A stretch of DNA of 64,000 nt, taken from Brachyspira suanatina (lineage in GTDB: Bacteria; Spirochaetota; Brachyspiria; Brachyspirales; Brachyspiraceae). Location: the NCBI RefSeq assembly GCF_001049755.1, contig NZ_CVLB01000002.1:357743-421742 (forward strand). The letters run 5' to 3'. A program made the position numbers and the translations under genes. Under the pieces are notes generated by a model. It did no database searches. It worked only from the letters and a program-made list of their open reading frames with translations, and had not been told where the DNA came from. Of this stretch, positions 9,319 through 17,580 are shown in pieces (positions within the stretch are counted from its first letter, which is position 1; the number at the start of each line of letters is the position of its first letter).

Positions 9319-9346
9319 CTGTCGGCATAAAGTTTAATTTGGTTTA
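9319..9346 (-). promoter_or_regulatory. Sigma-28 (FliA)-like promoter of flaB
   Basis: On the minus strand TAAA (9343-9346) and GCCGACAG (9319-9326) are separated by 16 bp, close to the flagellar class-3 consensus TAAA-N15-GCCGATAA. The predicted transcript begins near 9310. Confidence 0.6.
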
Positions 9347-9579
9347 GCATTTTTTTCTCTTTTTTAATAAAAAAAATCTAAAAAACATACTGTATTATAC
9401 ATATCTTACATATGATGCGAAAAAATTATAAAAACATCGTTATTCTCACAAAAAATACCTAAATATAATCATAAAAATCATAAAAATTATATCTATTTTA
9501 TCAATTTTTTGATTTTTTAAGCATTATATTTTTTAATCTTTAATAATTTTATTAATTTTTTTTATAAATTTTTCTCTAA

Positions 9580-9900
9580 TTCCCTACCCTATAATTTTTT
9601 TAACTGTTTATAATACATTAATTACATTTTATTTTTAATTATCTTATTATTTTAGATTTAAAGCCTAATATTTTTTAATTTTTTATTCTTATACCTCACT
9701 CTAAGTAAAATTAAAAATATATTTGAAATTCAAATATAATTAATATCAAAAATTCTATTAACCGTGTGCATAGAACATTTTTAATATAAATAAAGCTTGG
9801 GTGGGGATTAAAATTTCTGTATTGGCATTGAAGAAAATGAAGAAAAGTAAAATAATAATTTTATGCCAAAATACAAAAGAATAAATGGCGGTGTATGTAA
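9580..9900. repeat. Degenerate copy of the intergenic repeat
   Basis: Diverged boxes: CCCTACCCTAT 9583, CTCACTCTAAG 9697, CCGTGTGC 9761, GCTTGGGTGGGG 9806-9817, GGCGGTGTATGTAA 9888-9901. It has the same order as the intact copies but with several substitutions, so it is an old copy. The rest of the 9347-10157 interval is AT-rich with nothing else I can support. Confidence 0.7.
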
Positions 9901-10157
9901 ATAATTTTTTTAATTTATTTTAATTATATTACTCTAAAAATGATAAATTTTAATAAAAATTTCCAATTTTATTCTAATTTTCATAGCAAAATATCGTATT
10001 TACAGTCAATTTTATAGTATTTGTAAATATATTTTACATTTATTCTTGACATACTATCTATTTGTGTATTATATGTATTATAATACCGTATTTTATTTAA
10101 TTTTTGTAAATTTATTGTAAATTATTCGTAAATAAATATTGCTTAATTTTTACATTC

Positions 10158-10166
10158 TGCTATAAT
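10158..10166 (+). promoter_or_regulatory. Extended -10 promoter of the PepSY-like gene
   Basis: TGCTATAAT is a perfect extended -10 element, placed 48 bp before the start codon. A second candidate (TTGACA at 10046-10051) lies further upstream. An AAGGAG ribosome site at 10201-10206 precedes the ATG. Confidence 0.6.
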
Positions 10167-10213
10167 TATAAATGTAAAGAGATTTTACAATATACGCTAT
10201 AAGGAGATACAAT

Positions 10214-10594
10214 ATGACTAACAGCTTAAACCTTTTTATTAAAATTACACCTAGCCAATTACCTGAGAATATTAGAAGATTTATAGCTTCTAATTACAGC
10301 AAAGCTAAAATCGTTTATATCGATAAAGTGAAAGATCAATATGAAATTAAATTAAGTAATGGTATTTATATCAACTTTGACAAAAACGGTTCTTGGAACT
10401 ATATAAGCAGCGATGACAAATTATCTGAAAATATACTTCCAAAAACTATAGCAAGTAAAATTAAAAACATAATGAAAAAATACAATAATACTTATATATT
10501 TGAAATCAATAAAAGAATAGAGTTCTATAGAGTAAGATTAACTAATTCTTTAGAAATCTGCATAAGAAACAATGGTCAATTAATAATGGCATAA
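10214..10594 (+). CDS. PepSY-like (DUF2874) domain protein without signal peptide
   Basis: A 126-aa protein with two repeats of about 55 residues, each with the helix-then-beta pattern of PepSY-like/DUF2874 domains: LPENIRRFIASNYSKAKIVYIDKVKDQYEIKLSNG...FDKNGSW, and LPKTIASKIKNIMKKYNNTYIFEI...YRVRLTNSLEICIRNNG. Most family members are secreted; this one lacks a signal peptide and is predicted cytoplasmic. It has its own promoter and terminator, so it is a single-gene unit. It is flanked by flaB (divergent) and a decayed DUF554 gene (convergent). The precise function of the family is not established. Confidence 0.75.
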   Translation: MTNSLNLFIKITPSQLPENIRRFIASNYSKAKIVYIDKVKDQYEIKLSNGIYINFDKNGSWNYISSDDKLSENILPKTIASKIKNIMKKYNNTYIFEINKRIEFYRVRLTNSLEICIRNNGQLIMA

Positions 10595-10635
10595 CTTTTA
10601 TCATTTTGTATCTCTCTAAAGTAATTAATATATAT

Positions 10636-10667
10636 AAGGCTTGAGTCTTTAATCAGATTCAAGCCTT
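10636..10667. terminator. Terminator between the PepSY-like gene and the DUF554 pseudogene
   Basis: AAGGCTTGA...TCAAGCCTT with inner GTCT/AGAT forms a 13-bp hairpin followed by an AT-rich tail. It is suited to stop transcription from either side. Confidence 0.75.
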
Positions 10668-10690
10668 AAATATTTTTAAACATAATATTT

Positions 10691-11398
10691 TTATCCTATA
10701 AATAAACTAAACAAATAAGAACTATGCAATATCAATAATAATGATGGAAGTAAATTAACTGCACTTATCTGTTTTATCTGAGCTATACTCAAACCAAGTA
10801 CAAAAGTTAAAAGTACACCTATAGCCACAAAATCATTAAGCATTGTAGTTGATATAAAAGGCATGAAAAATTTAGCTATATAAAAACATATACTAAGTAT
10901 TATAAACTGAGGTATTATAATTAAATTCATTGCAGTACCTAAAATTGTAGCAAATATAGTTGCCTCAAATATATTCATAATAGCCTTAGATAAAAGTATG
11001 CTGTAATCTCCTGTTATAGCTTAATTAATAGCTCCAAAAATATTAGTTCCGCTTGTACAGAATGTAACTACCACTATTAAATAAAAAGCCATATAATAAT
11101 CTTTATTTCCATGTATTTTAAAATTAAGTTTTTCAATAGCATTATGAAATATATGTTTTACCTTTGAATCTAAATCAATAATCTCACCTATCAATGCTCC
11201 CAAAATTAAAGCTAATATTATAGCAGCTAAAGAAGGAAATTTTATGACAGAAGCCATACCTATAGCCATAGCGGAAAGTCAAAATACTACATTCATAGGA
11301 TTTTTTATTTTATTAGGTATTCTATTTTTTATTATACTTCCCAAATTAGTACCAATAAATACACATATACAATCTATTATTATTCATTTAGGTATCAT
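10691..11398 (-). pseudogene. DUF554 membrane protein with three in-frame stop codons
   Basis: One continuous 236-codon frame on the minus strand encodes a protein with the length and segment order of DUF554 (YdfK-like) inner-membrane proteins: a Gly-rich N-terminus (FIGTNLGSIIKNRIP), LILGALIGEIIDLDSKV, a central TCSGTNIFGAI-like region and LSIAQIKQISAVNLLPSLLL near the end. It is interrupted by TGA at 11384-11386, TGA at 11279-11281 and TAA at 11021-11023, with no frameshift. The longest open pieces are 82 and 95 codons. Several hydrophobic helices remain readable. Loss of function is the simplest reading. The ATG at 11396-11398 is chosen because it gives the family's usual length. Confidence 0.8.
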
Positions 11399-11538
11399 AT
11401 GAATTCTACAATTTTTGAACGAAGTTCATTAACATGTAAAAATAAAATGTAAAGTTTAATTCATTTAATTTAATTAAAAAAATAAAATAAAGGTATATAG
11501 GGTATTGACAAAAAACTGTTATATAATAAAATAATAAA

Positions 11539-11612
11539 AACTAAGAGAATATATGAAAAAAAGTAAACAAAAATGCAATCGCTTCAATTTTGGGTGATTG
11601 CATTTTTGTTTT
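11539..11612 (+). ncRNA. Short orphan transcript with a 14-codon ORF and its own terminator
   Basis: A promoter TTGACA (11505-11510)-N16-TAAAAT (11527-11532) is followed about 20 bp later by ATG at 11553, a 14-codon frame (MKKSKQKCNRFNFG) ending in TGA at 11595-11597, and a perfect 12-bp hairpin AAAAATGCAATC/GATTGCATTTTT (11569-11607) with a T-rich tail. The stop codon lies inside the hairpin. No gene follows on this strand for 1.8 kb, so the transcript (about 75 nt) seems complete in itself. It could be a small RNA, a leader left behind by a lost gene, or a peptide gene; the ribosome site is weak, which favours RNA. Confidence 0.45.
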
Positions 11613-11620
11613 ATTATTTT

Positions 11621-12047
11621 TACGCACGCTAAAAAAATCATAAATAGAAACTAATTATCAATCAAATTCAAATTATATATCAAATTAAGTTAAACGTGCG
11701 TTATATAAATTTTTTAAATCTAATAACATTTGGGCGGGTACTGAAAATTTCTATTAGGCAAAAGCTTCAAATAAAATTTTAATTGAAAAATAAGTTTATA
11801 AAACATAAAGGTCTGGGTATGTAAATAAAGTTTTTAAACTTAAATTACATTTGCCAACCCTTAGGCTTTTTATATTCATTAGTTATTTTTGTGTTATATT
11901 TCTTTTTAGTTTTGCTTTGTTATTTTAACACCAACCCTAGATTTATTTAAATTTAGAAAATATTTACCGCATGAATAATGAAATTATAAATATTTGCTTA
12001 TTCTAAAAATAAATTCAATTACTTATAAAATCTTCACACCATGCGTA
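11621..12047. repeat. Two inverted copies of the intergenic repeat sharing their outer boxes
   Basis: Boxes in order: ACGCACGC 11622, CGTGCGTT 11695-11702, TTTGGGCGGG 11729-11738, GTCTGGGTATGTAA 11810-11823, then the inverse strand CCAACCCTTAGGC 11854, CCAACCCTAG 11932, CCGCATGAAT 11967 and CCATGCGTAA 12037. The second half is degenerate. The arrangement is head-to-head with the same half-unit spacing as other copies. Confidence 0.75.
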
Positions 12048-12064
12048 AACCAATATAAAGTTAA

Positions 12065-13066
12065 TTACATAGATATTATTATTTTTCCATCTGTATGTTT
12101 TTGTAAAATGCATTTTAAAGCTTCTGATGCATTATCAATATTAAATACAGTGGAATATATTTTAGGTTTTATATTTTTATCTTCTACAATTTTTGTAATT
12201 TTACGAAGCTGTTCTCCGTCAGCACGCACAAACATAAAACGGTATTCTTTTTGCTCCTTCATTGCTTTTTTATCATATTTAGAACCGGCAAGAGAAAATA
12301 ATAATTTTTTGAAGAAAGGAAATTTATTGTCTTCAGCAAATTTTTTATTAGGACTGGTTCTCAAACTTAAAAGACGTCCTCCTTTTTTTAATACTGATAA
12401 TTCTCTGTCAAATTCATTTGCTCCAAGCGTATCTATAACATGATCCACATTTGAAACTAATTCTGAGTAATTTTCTTTATTATAACTAATATATTTATCA
12501 GCACCTAAATTAATGAAATGTTCTTTTAATCTTTCACTTCCAGAAACTATAACATTTAAACCTAAATATTTAGCAATTGGAACAGCAAGTTCACCAAAAC
12601 TTCCAGAACCTCCAGTTATTAAAACAGTTTGTCCGGATTTTGCCTCCAATTCTTCTGTAAATGCTTGATATGCAGTAAGAGCAGTTAAAGGTATCGCAGC
12701 CGATGTAATAAAATCATAATCCTTAGGCATAAGAGATATAAACTTACCGTCCACTGCTACATACTCGGCAAAAGCACCTATCTTTGATATAGGCAAGCGA
12801 GTATAAACTTTATCTCCTTTCTTAAAATCGGTTACATTCTTACCTACACTTTCAACTACTCCAGAACATTCATTACCTAATGTTAAAGGCATTTTATAAT
12901 CTTGTATAAGTCTTACTGCCCCTGTTAATATTAACATTTCAAGAGGGTTTACTGCTGCAGCCTTTACCTTAATTAATACATCATTATCAGAAATCTCCGG
13001 TATTGGAATATCTGCAATATCTATATCTATTTCCTTTGAATATTTTTTTATTTGAATAGCTTTCAT
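12065..13066 (-). CDS. Zinc-independent MDR-family NADPH:quinone oxidoreductase / enoyl reductase-like
   Basis: A 333-aa medium-chain dehydrogenase/reductase. The N-terminal GroES-like fold shows LGNECSGVVESVGKNV, KVKAAAVNPLEM and KKGDKVYTRLP. The Rossmann fold has VLITGGSGSFGELAVPIAKYLG (about residue 147), the GxGxxG-type nucleotide-binding site, followed by VIVSGSERLKEHFINLGAD, where Ser-Arg/Lys residues suggest NADPH. The structural and catalytic zinc Cys/His residues are absent, which puts it with quinone oxidoreductases rather than alcohol dehydrogenases. The C-terminal half holds a short insertion with KKLLFSLAGSKYDKKAMKEQKE. It is a single gene beside repeat elements. The substrate cannot be told from sequence. 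Confidence 0.85.
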   Translation of the reverse strand: MKAIQIKKYSKEIDIDIADIPIPEISDNDVLIKVKAAAVNPLEMLILTGAVRLIQDYKMPLTLGNECSGVVESVGKNVTDFKKGDKVYTRLPISKIGAFAEYVAVDGKFISLMPKDYDFITSAAIPLTALTAYQAFTEELEAKSGQTVLITGGSGSFGELAVPIAKYLGLNVIVSGSERLKEHFINLGADKYISYNKENYSELVSNVDHVIDTLGANEFDRELSVLKKGGRLLSLRTSPNKKFAEDNKFPFFKKLLFSLAGSKYDKKAMKEQKEYRFMFVRADGEQLRKITKIVEDKNIKPKIYSTVFNIDNASEALKCILQKHTDGKIIISM

Positions 13067-13363
13067 AATATCTCCATTTTTTGTTTTTTATAAAAATATA
13101 TTTATGTGAAATATAAATCAATATAAAAATTCTGCTCATTTGGAAATTTTGTTGTAATAACGATAGTATTTCTATATATAGAAATGTAATAATGATACAT
13201 ACAACACATATATTGCCTATATTAGAAATTAATAAAAAATTAATGAATAAGTTTTATCTTAGAATTAAAGTTATTTTACTATGTTATTTTAAAGTTATTA
13301 TATATTTATTAATATTAAAAAAATCTGCACAACGTACGTAATTCAACAAACATATATACCGTA

Positions 13364-13391
13364 TTGACAAAAAAACTATATACATTAGAAT
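13364..13391 (+). promoter_or_regulatory. Sigma-70 promoter of the 13.4 kb membrane protein
   Basis: TTGACA 13364-13369, N16, TAGAAT 13386-13391, 48 bp before the ATG. The 45 bp around the -35 are nearly the same as the promoter at 14424, so the two are duplicates. Between 13067 and 13363 I see nothing but AT-rich sequence. Confidence 0.65.
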
Positions 13392-13439
13392 TGAAAAACT
13401 ATATATGATAAAAAATAATTTTAATTAAAGAGTAGTTAA

Positions 13440-14015
13440 ATGAAAATTAAAAAGAAAAAAAATGACAGCAAAGATAATGTAATAGTTTTAATAATATATC
13501 TCTTCTTATCTTTAATTATACCGTCCACTGCAATATCATTTTTTGCTATGGCTGATAAAAATATACAAGAAAAAAAAGAAATAATATATAATGATAAAGA
13601 AATAATAGATAATAATAAACAAACTAATGCAGCAAATTTTGACAAAGAAGAAGTACTTCAAAAAATAATAACATCATTATTATTAAAAGGAAATTCATCA
13701 TCTAAATATAGCGGCTCAAAAGTGGATTTAAAAATTCTTGGTATAAGAGTATTAATTGTATATGGACTGACTTATATATTATCGCTTGCAATTACCGCAA
13801 TTATAGCCCAAAAATATTATCATGAAGATATAAAAATAAAAGAAGATATTAGAGAGACTATAGGAACAATATTAGTAGGGTTGATTACTCTGGCATTAAT
13901 TGCATTCATTTTAATAGTAGCAGTAATAAATATGGAAAGTAATAGAGAATATTTAGCTTTCAGCGGAGTGATTTTCGGTTTTATAGCCTGTATTATCATT
14001 AGAAAAATATCATAA
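13440..14015 (+). CDS. Small multi-pass membrane protein, unknown family
   Basis: The 191-aa protein has an N-terminal hydrophobic segment after a Lys-rich start (about residues 12-36), a polar loop of about 65 residues (KNIQEKKEIIYNDKEIIDNN...), and three further helices at about 100-122, 140-162 and 167-187, ending in the positively charged IIIRKIS. No domain is recognised. It is the first of a set of small AT-rich membrane-protein genes lying between dispersed repeats up to 17.2 kb. Its promoter is duplicated in front of the frameshifted gene at 14609, whose repaired C-terminus (a hydrophobic helix ending HKIKKKD) resembles the C-terminus here, so the two are probably related. Function unknown. 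Confidence 0.65.
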   Translation: MKIKKKKNDSKDNVIVLIIYLFLSLIIPSTAISFFAMADKNIQEKKEIIYNDKEIIDNNKQTNAANFDKEEVLQKIITSLLLKGNSSSKYSGSKVDLKILGIRVLIVYGLTYILSLAITAIIAQKYYHEDIKIKEDIRETIGTILVGLITLALIAFILIVAVINMESNREYLAFSGVIFGFIACIIIRKIS

Positions 14016-14024
14016 ATTTATTAG

Positions 14025-14130
14025 TATATACCTAAACAACTATATTTTGTCAAAAATAAATTTATATTTTTAATTTTATATCTGGGGCTTTGCCCCAGAC
14101 CCCACTTCTTTTGGTGCCCCAAAGAAGCAA
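14025..14130 (+). repeat. Dispersed repeat B, copy 1 (TATACCTAAACAACTATATTTT...)
   Basis: The sequence begins with TATATACCTAAACAACTATA, runs through TTTGTCAAAAATAAATTTAT and ends in a GC-rich hairpin (GGGGCTTTGCCCC at 14084-14096) and CCACTTCTTTTGGTG. It closely matches 35367-35460 and, inverted, 28918-29045. A short second piece of its 5' end sits at 14353-14381. Confidence 0.8.
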
Positions 14131-14218
14131 AAAGACTACATTTGGACTTTAATTTAATAAATTATATTACATGTAAGACATTTTTAGTATGATTTAGTAC
14201 TAATTTTTACACTTGCAC

Positions 14219-14320
14219 TTTCACGAAGCGTATCCGAGCTTGCCGAGGATATAAGGTTCTTTGACGCTATCCGCTGCGACCGAAGGAAGTACATTTAGGT
14301 AGGCGTGCGGCGGGAAAAAG
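14219..14320. repeat. GC-rich dispersed repeat C, copy 1
   Basis: TTTCACGAAGCGTATCCGAG followed by GAGGATATAAGGTTCTTTG and a CGTGCGGCGGG end. It shares its first 20 bases (one mismatch) and the later GGATATA...TTCTTTG block with 17408-17540. It is GC-rich against an AT-rich surround and non-coding. Confidence 0.65.
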
Positions 14321-14423
14321 AACAATAAAAAATTGACAAAGTTAAAAATTTTTAGTATATACCTAAACAACTATATTTTTTGTTTTATATTCAGTCAATA
14401 ATTCAATAAACATCTATACTGTA

Positions 14424-14451
14424 TTGACAAAAAAAGCATATATAATAAAAT
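14424..14451 (+). promoter_or_regulatory. Sigma-70 promoter, duplicate of the one at 13364
   Basis: TTGACA 14424-14429, N16, TAAAAT 14446-14451. The flanking sequence (ATTCAATAAACATCTATACT before the -35) is a near copy of 13341-13360. The start codon of the following gene is 158 bp downstream, so the leader is long. Confidence 0.6.
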
Positions 14452-14608
14452 CATTATGAGGATTATGAAAAATAAAATGCTATTTAATTAGACATTTATT
14501 AATTTACACAATACAGTTTTATTTCCTATATAAAAGTCTATATTATAATAAAAAGTATTGTCTTTAATTTTTCTAATCATAATATCTATAAAGGCTTAAA
14601 AGTCAGTT

Positions 14609-14942
14609 ATGATAAAAAAACATAAAGAAGAAAATATTTATATAAGAGCTATTATTTTTATTGTACCTACTATGGCAATAATGATATTGTTGATACTATT
14701 TATTATTAATGCACCTACAATAGTAACTAAGCATGATGTAGTAAATAATAAATCAGAAACAATGTATAAATATTCTAAAAAACATGATTTACTTAATTCA
14801 ATTATAAGTTTTATAACTCCAAGCCGTATTCACTATAGGAAATTTGAATGTATTCCTGGGAGTTACGATTATGTTTTTTCTTAGCTTTGCATCGGCTCTG
14901 TTTTGTAATTTAGCAATTCATAAAATAAAAAAGAAGGATTAA
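14609..14942 (+). pseudogene. Frameshifted small membrane protein
   Basis: The first 91 codons give a basic N-terminus, one strong membrane helix (IRAIIFIVPTMAIMILLILF) and a polar loop, then run out at a TAG at 14882-14884. If one C is removed at 14855-14856 the frame continues as LGVTIMFFLSFASALFCNLA and HKIKKKD to a TAA at 14940-14942, giving a second membrane helix and a charged end like the neighbouring protein at 13440. The break is at a CC dinucleotide, so it could be a recent indel or a base-calling error. A ribosome site is weak. Function unknown. Confidence 0.55.
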
Positions 14943-15013
14943 ATAAACAGGAATTACAGTTGGTTTACTACTCGCAAAGATATTTAAGAATTAAGGAGAT
15001 ATTATAAATATCT

Positions 15014-15646
15014 ATGAAAGATATTATTTTTAATTTAATATACAAAATCAATATACCAGAAAATGATTTATTTAGAATGTCGGCATTATTTTTATGCTCT
15101 TTTATAATAGTGTTTTTAATATTAGTATTAATTAAAGGAGATTTTAGCTTTAATGAGTTCATTGGTGATAGTAATGGTATAGGTTTGGGAATAATTATAA
15201 TATTAATAATAGGATTTTTTGGAGTATCAGGATTTTTTATAATAAAATACATTGAAAATACTTATGAATATATATTTATAACCATTGGTATTATAACGGC
15301 ATTATTCAATATAAACGAAGATAATACAAAAAAGACATTAATTGTAACTTTGATATTTTTTCTTATACTTTTATATGCATCATTTTTTCATGCTACATCC
15401 ACTATAAATGATGTATCTATGAACAATCAAACTATTACAAATAATTATACTAATGATTTGAAATCTACCTTATCTACTCAAAAAGGTATTGCTGACTTAT
15501 TATTAGGATATAACAATCTTTTTGCTTCGGTTTTATTTGGTGATATTACATTAAAAGATTATATCATTATAGGATTAATTTTCATTTTATCTGCAACTGT
15601 AATTATTTATATAATTAAAAGAATTGAAAAGAAAAAATCAAAATAA
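15014..15646 (+). CDS. Multi-pass membrane protein, unknown family
   Basis: The 210-aa protein has four or five hydrophobic helices (about residues 22-42, 55-78, 83-100, 108-126 and 184-203), with one long polar loop at about 128-182 (STINDVSMNNQTITNNYTND...) and a Lys-rich C-terminus (IIKRIEKKKSK). AAGGAG at 14993-14998 precedes the start, 15 nt from the ATG. No conserved motif is recognised. It is one of the small membrane-protein genes of this region, but I see no direct sequence match to the others. The 15 kb area has no hallmark phage or secretion genes, so I do not call it a holin. Confidence 0.6.
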   Translation: MKDIIFNLIYKINIPENDLFRMSALFLCSFIIVFLILVLIKGDFSFNEFIGDSNGIGLGIIIILIIGFFGVSGFFIIKYIENTYEYIFITIGIITALFNINEDNTKKTLIVTLIFFLILLYASFFHATSTINDVSMNNQTITNNYTNDLKSTLSTQKGIADLLLGYNNLFASVLFGDITLKDYIIIGLIFILSATVIIYIIKRIEKKKSK

Positions 15647-15786
15647 ATATAATGACAAAAATATACTTTCTTAATCTTTGTATGTGTAATAGATTTTATT
15701 TTATCAACTTCTATTTTTATACACACATAAAAAAAGAATCTAAGAAAAGTTTCTGCATTAGTTATACAAGCATGAAATCTTTATAA

Positions 15787-16356
15787 TTATTCATTATTTT
15801 TTTTACTATCTTTAGCCTTAATGTATTTACTAATTAACAATCCTATAAATGATATTACACCGCCTCCAAAGAAGGTTAATAATTCTATTATGCTATCTAT
15901 ACTTCCAGCCATATTAAAAATAGCTAAGTTTTCATGTATTTTATAAATAATAACAGAACTTATTACAAGAATTATTGTAAGTAGAATAATATAAAATTTA
16001 TAAGAGTAGTTTCTAAAAAAGATTATCTCTATTAAAACACCTATAATAGCACATCCCATCATAAATATTATTATTAATCTAACATATAAATCTTTTGAAT
16101 CCTCTTCAAAATCTACGTTAAGATGCTCTTTATCTCTCCATCTGAGGTAGTTGCGGCGAATTTCTTTAATTTCTATATTACTATTAAAATCATAACTATT
16201 TTCTAAAATAATATTATTATCACTTACTATATAGTTTCCATTATAAATGTTGTTTTCTTCAATTTCTTCTATTACATTATATTTATGTTTTGTAATTTCA
16301 TTATAAAATATAAAAGAAAGGATAATCACTACAACCGCTAATATACTAATCTTCAT
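15787..16356 (-). CDS. Small membrane protein, paralogue of the 16.7 kb gene
   Basis: A 189-aa protein with an N-terminal helix (ISILAVVVIILSFIFYNE), a polar domain of about 75 residues, and three further helices (about 92-112, 119-137 and 148-176). The stretch from residue 17 to 70 matches the protein at 16696-17178: FYNE then K, NIYNGNYIVSDNNIILENSY, then IRR. Both are on the same strand with about 340 bp between them, including a repeat copy. Tandem duplication followed by divergence is the simple explanation. The paired NYIV.DN.II motifs may form a short repeated beta element. Function unknown. Confidence 0.65.
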   Translation of the reverse strand: MKISILAVVVIILSFIFYNEITKHKYNVIEEIEENNIYNGNYIVSDNNIILENSYDFNSNIEIKEIRRNYLRWRDKEHLNVDFEEDSKDLYVRLIIIFMMGCAIIGVLIEIIFFRNYSYKFYIILLTIILVISSVIIYKIHENLAIFNMAGSIDSIIELLTFFGGGVISFIGLLISKYIKAKDSKKNNE

Positions 16357-16471
16357 ATAAACCTCTTAAAAAATACTTACTGCAAATTAATACATATTTA
16401 TCATAAATTGATTTTTATTTCAAGTTATTTGTTAGTACCTACATAATGTATTAATAAAATTAGAATAAATT

Positions 16472-16670
16472 TAACGCACGCAGAACAAAGCTAAAAACAT
16501 AAATTTAATTATAATTCAAATCTTATTAACTATAAAATTTTATTCACCGTGCGGTTAGTAAATTTTAAATAAAGCTTGGGCGGGGGCCAAAAAGAATATA
16601 TTAATTTTTATTATAAATAAAGTTTGATAGAAAAAGAGATTAACAATTATTAAAGGGCGGGGAATTAGAA
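16472..16670. repeat. Half copy of the intergenic repeat
   Basis: AACGCACGCAG 16473, CCGTGCGGTT 16547-16556, GCTTGGGCGGGGG 16574-16586, AAAGGGCGGGGAATTAG 16652-16668. This is the forward half only. It separates the two paralogous membrane-protein genes. Confidence 0.8.
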
Positions 16671-16695
16671 TAAAATTTAAACAAATATATTATTT

Positions 16696-17178
16696 TTATT
16701 TAAATAATAATCTTCCCAATACAAAGCCTATTATAAAGCCTATAGGTAAAGATAAATACTCCAATATGTTTTTTATATTCTCATAATTTATAAAAATAAT
16801 TAGCCCTGTAATTATAACAGATACAATGAGTATTATTTTGGCAGCAATTAATTCTTTTTTAGGTAAGCTATTTTTTAATAATAATATAAAACTAAGTAAA
16901 AGACCTATAATAAGAGAGCCTATGAACATAATAAACACTCTGTCTTCTTCAAGGTCAAGATCAACATCACTTCTGTATCTTCTTATGTTTTGATACTTAA
17001 TATCAGAGTCTGTATTATAATTATCTTCTATTATATAGTTATCTTCTACTATATAATTTAAATTATAAATGTTAATTTCTTTATTGTTATTATTTTTTAT
17101 AAAGTCATTATAAAATATGTAAGAAATTATAATGAATATTAGTATAATAGTTAATCTATTTCTTTTTAAGAATTTCAT
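16696..17178 (-). CDS. Small membrane protein, paralogue of the 15.8 kb gene
   Basis: A 160-aa protein with a basic start and a first helix (LTIILIFIIISYIFYND), a polar stretch with NIYNLNYIVEDNYIIEDNY and RRYRSDVDLDLEED, and three more helices (about 83-101, 110-130 and 138-158). It shares the FYN(D/E), NIYN.NYIV.DN.II and IRR features with the protein at 15787, but is shorter and diverges after residue 70. No recognised domain. The gene reads towards its paralogue and has a weak ribosome site. Function unknown. Confidence 0.65.
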   Translation of the reverse strand: MKFLKRNRLTIILIFIIISYIFYNDFIKNNNNKEINIYNLNYIVEDNYIIEDNYNTDSDIKYQNIRRYRSDVDLDLEEDRVFIMFIGSLIIGLLLSFILLLKNSLPKKELIAAKIILIVSVIITGLIIFINYENIKNILEYLSLPIGFIIGFVLGRLLFK

Positions 17179-17407
17179 TTTATTTCCTGAATATGACTAA
17201 CAAATATAGTTTTACTATAATTTAAAACAAGTATTATTTCAATACTAAAAGATAATTGAGATAAAAATATATATTTTACATCCTTGAATAATAAGCGATT
17301 TTATTATATAATGATTTCTCATATTAACATATTTTTTATTTTGGTAAATAAAAATAGTGAATAGACATTATTATAAATTATTTATCATAAAATTGATAAA
17401 TTGCAGT

Positions 17408-17540
17408 CTTTCGCGAAGCGTATCCGAGCCTATTTAGGATATAGCTTCTTTGGCCAATAGCACAGCCACTTCCTTTGGTCGCAAAAGAAGTTGGGTGCTG
17501 CGTAAGCACACAGCGTGGTGGGCAAAGCCCTGCAATTTCA
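17408..17540. repeat. GC-rich dispersed repeat C, copy 2
   Basis: TTTCGCGAAGCGTATCCGAG at 17408-17427, then AGGATATAGCTTCTTTGG, then a segment with CACTTCCTTTGGTCGC and GCTGCGTAAGCACACAGCGTG. It is related to 14219-14320. Such GC-rich islands also occur near 28640-28860 and 42085-42330 in more diverged form. Confidence 0.65.
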
Positions 17541-17580
17541 CTTAATGAAAACTAATATTCAATAAGAGGTAAATAACTAA

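Noticed and set aside
10691-11398. TGA read as tryptophan or stop-codon recoding in the DUF554 gene
   Set aside because: One of the three stops is TAA, other genes end at TGA (for example the 33-residue ORF), and Trp is coded by TGG throughout, so ordinary loss of function explains it.
13440-17178. Prophage or holin/lysis cassette
   Set aside because: Several small membrane proteins but no phage structural, replication, integrase or lysin genes and no attachment-site repeats around them.
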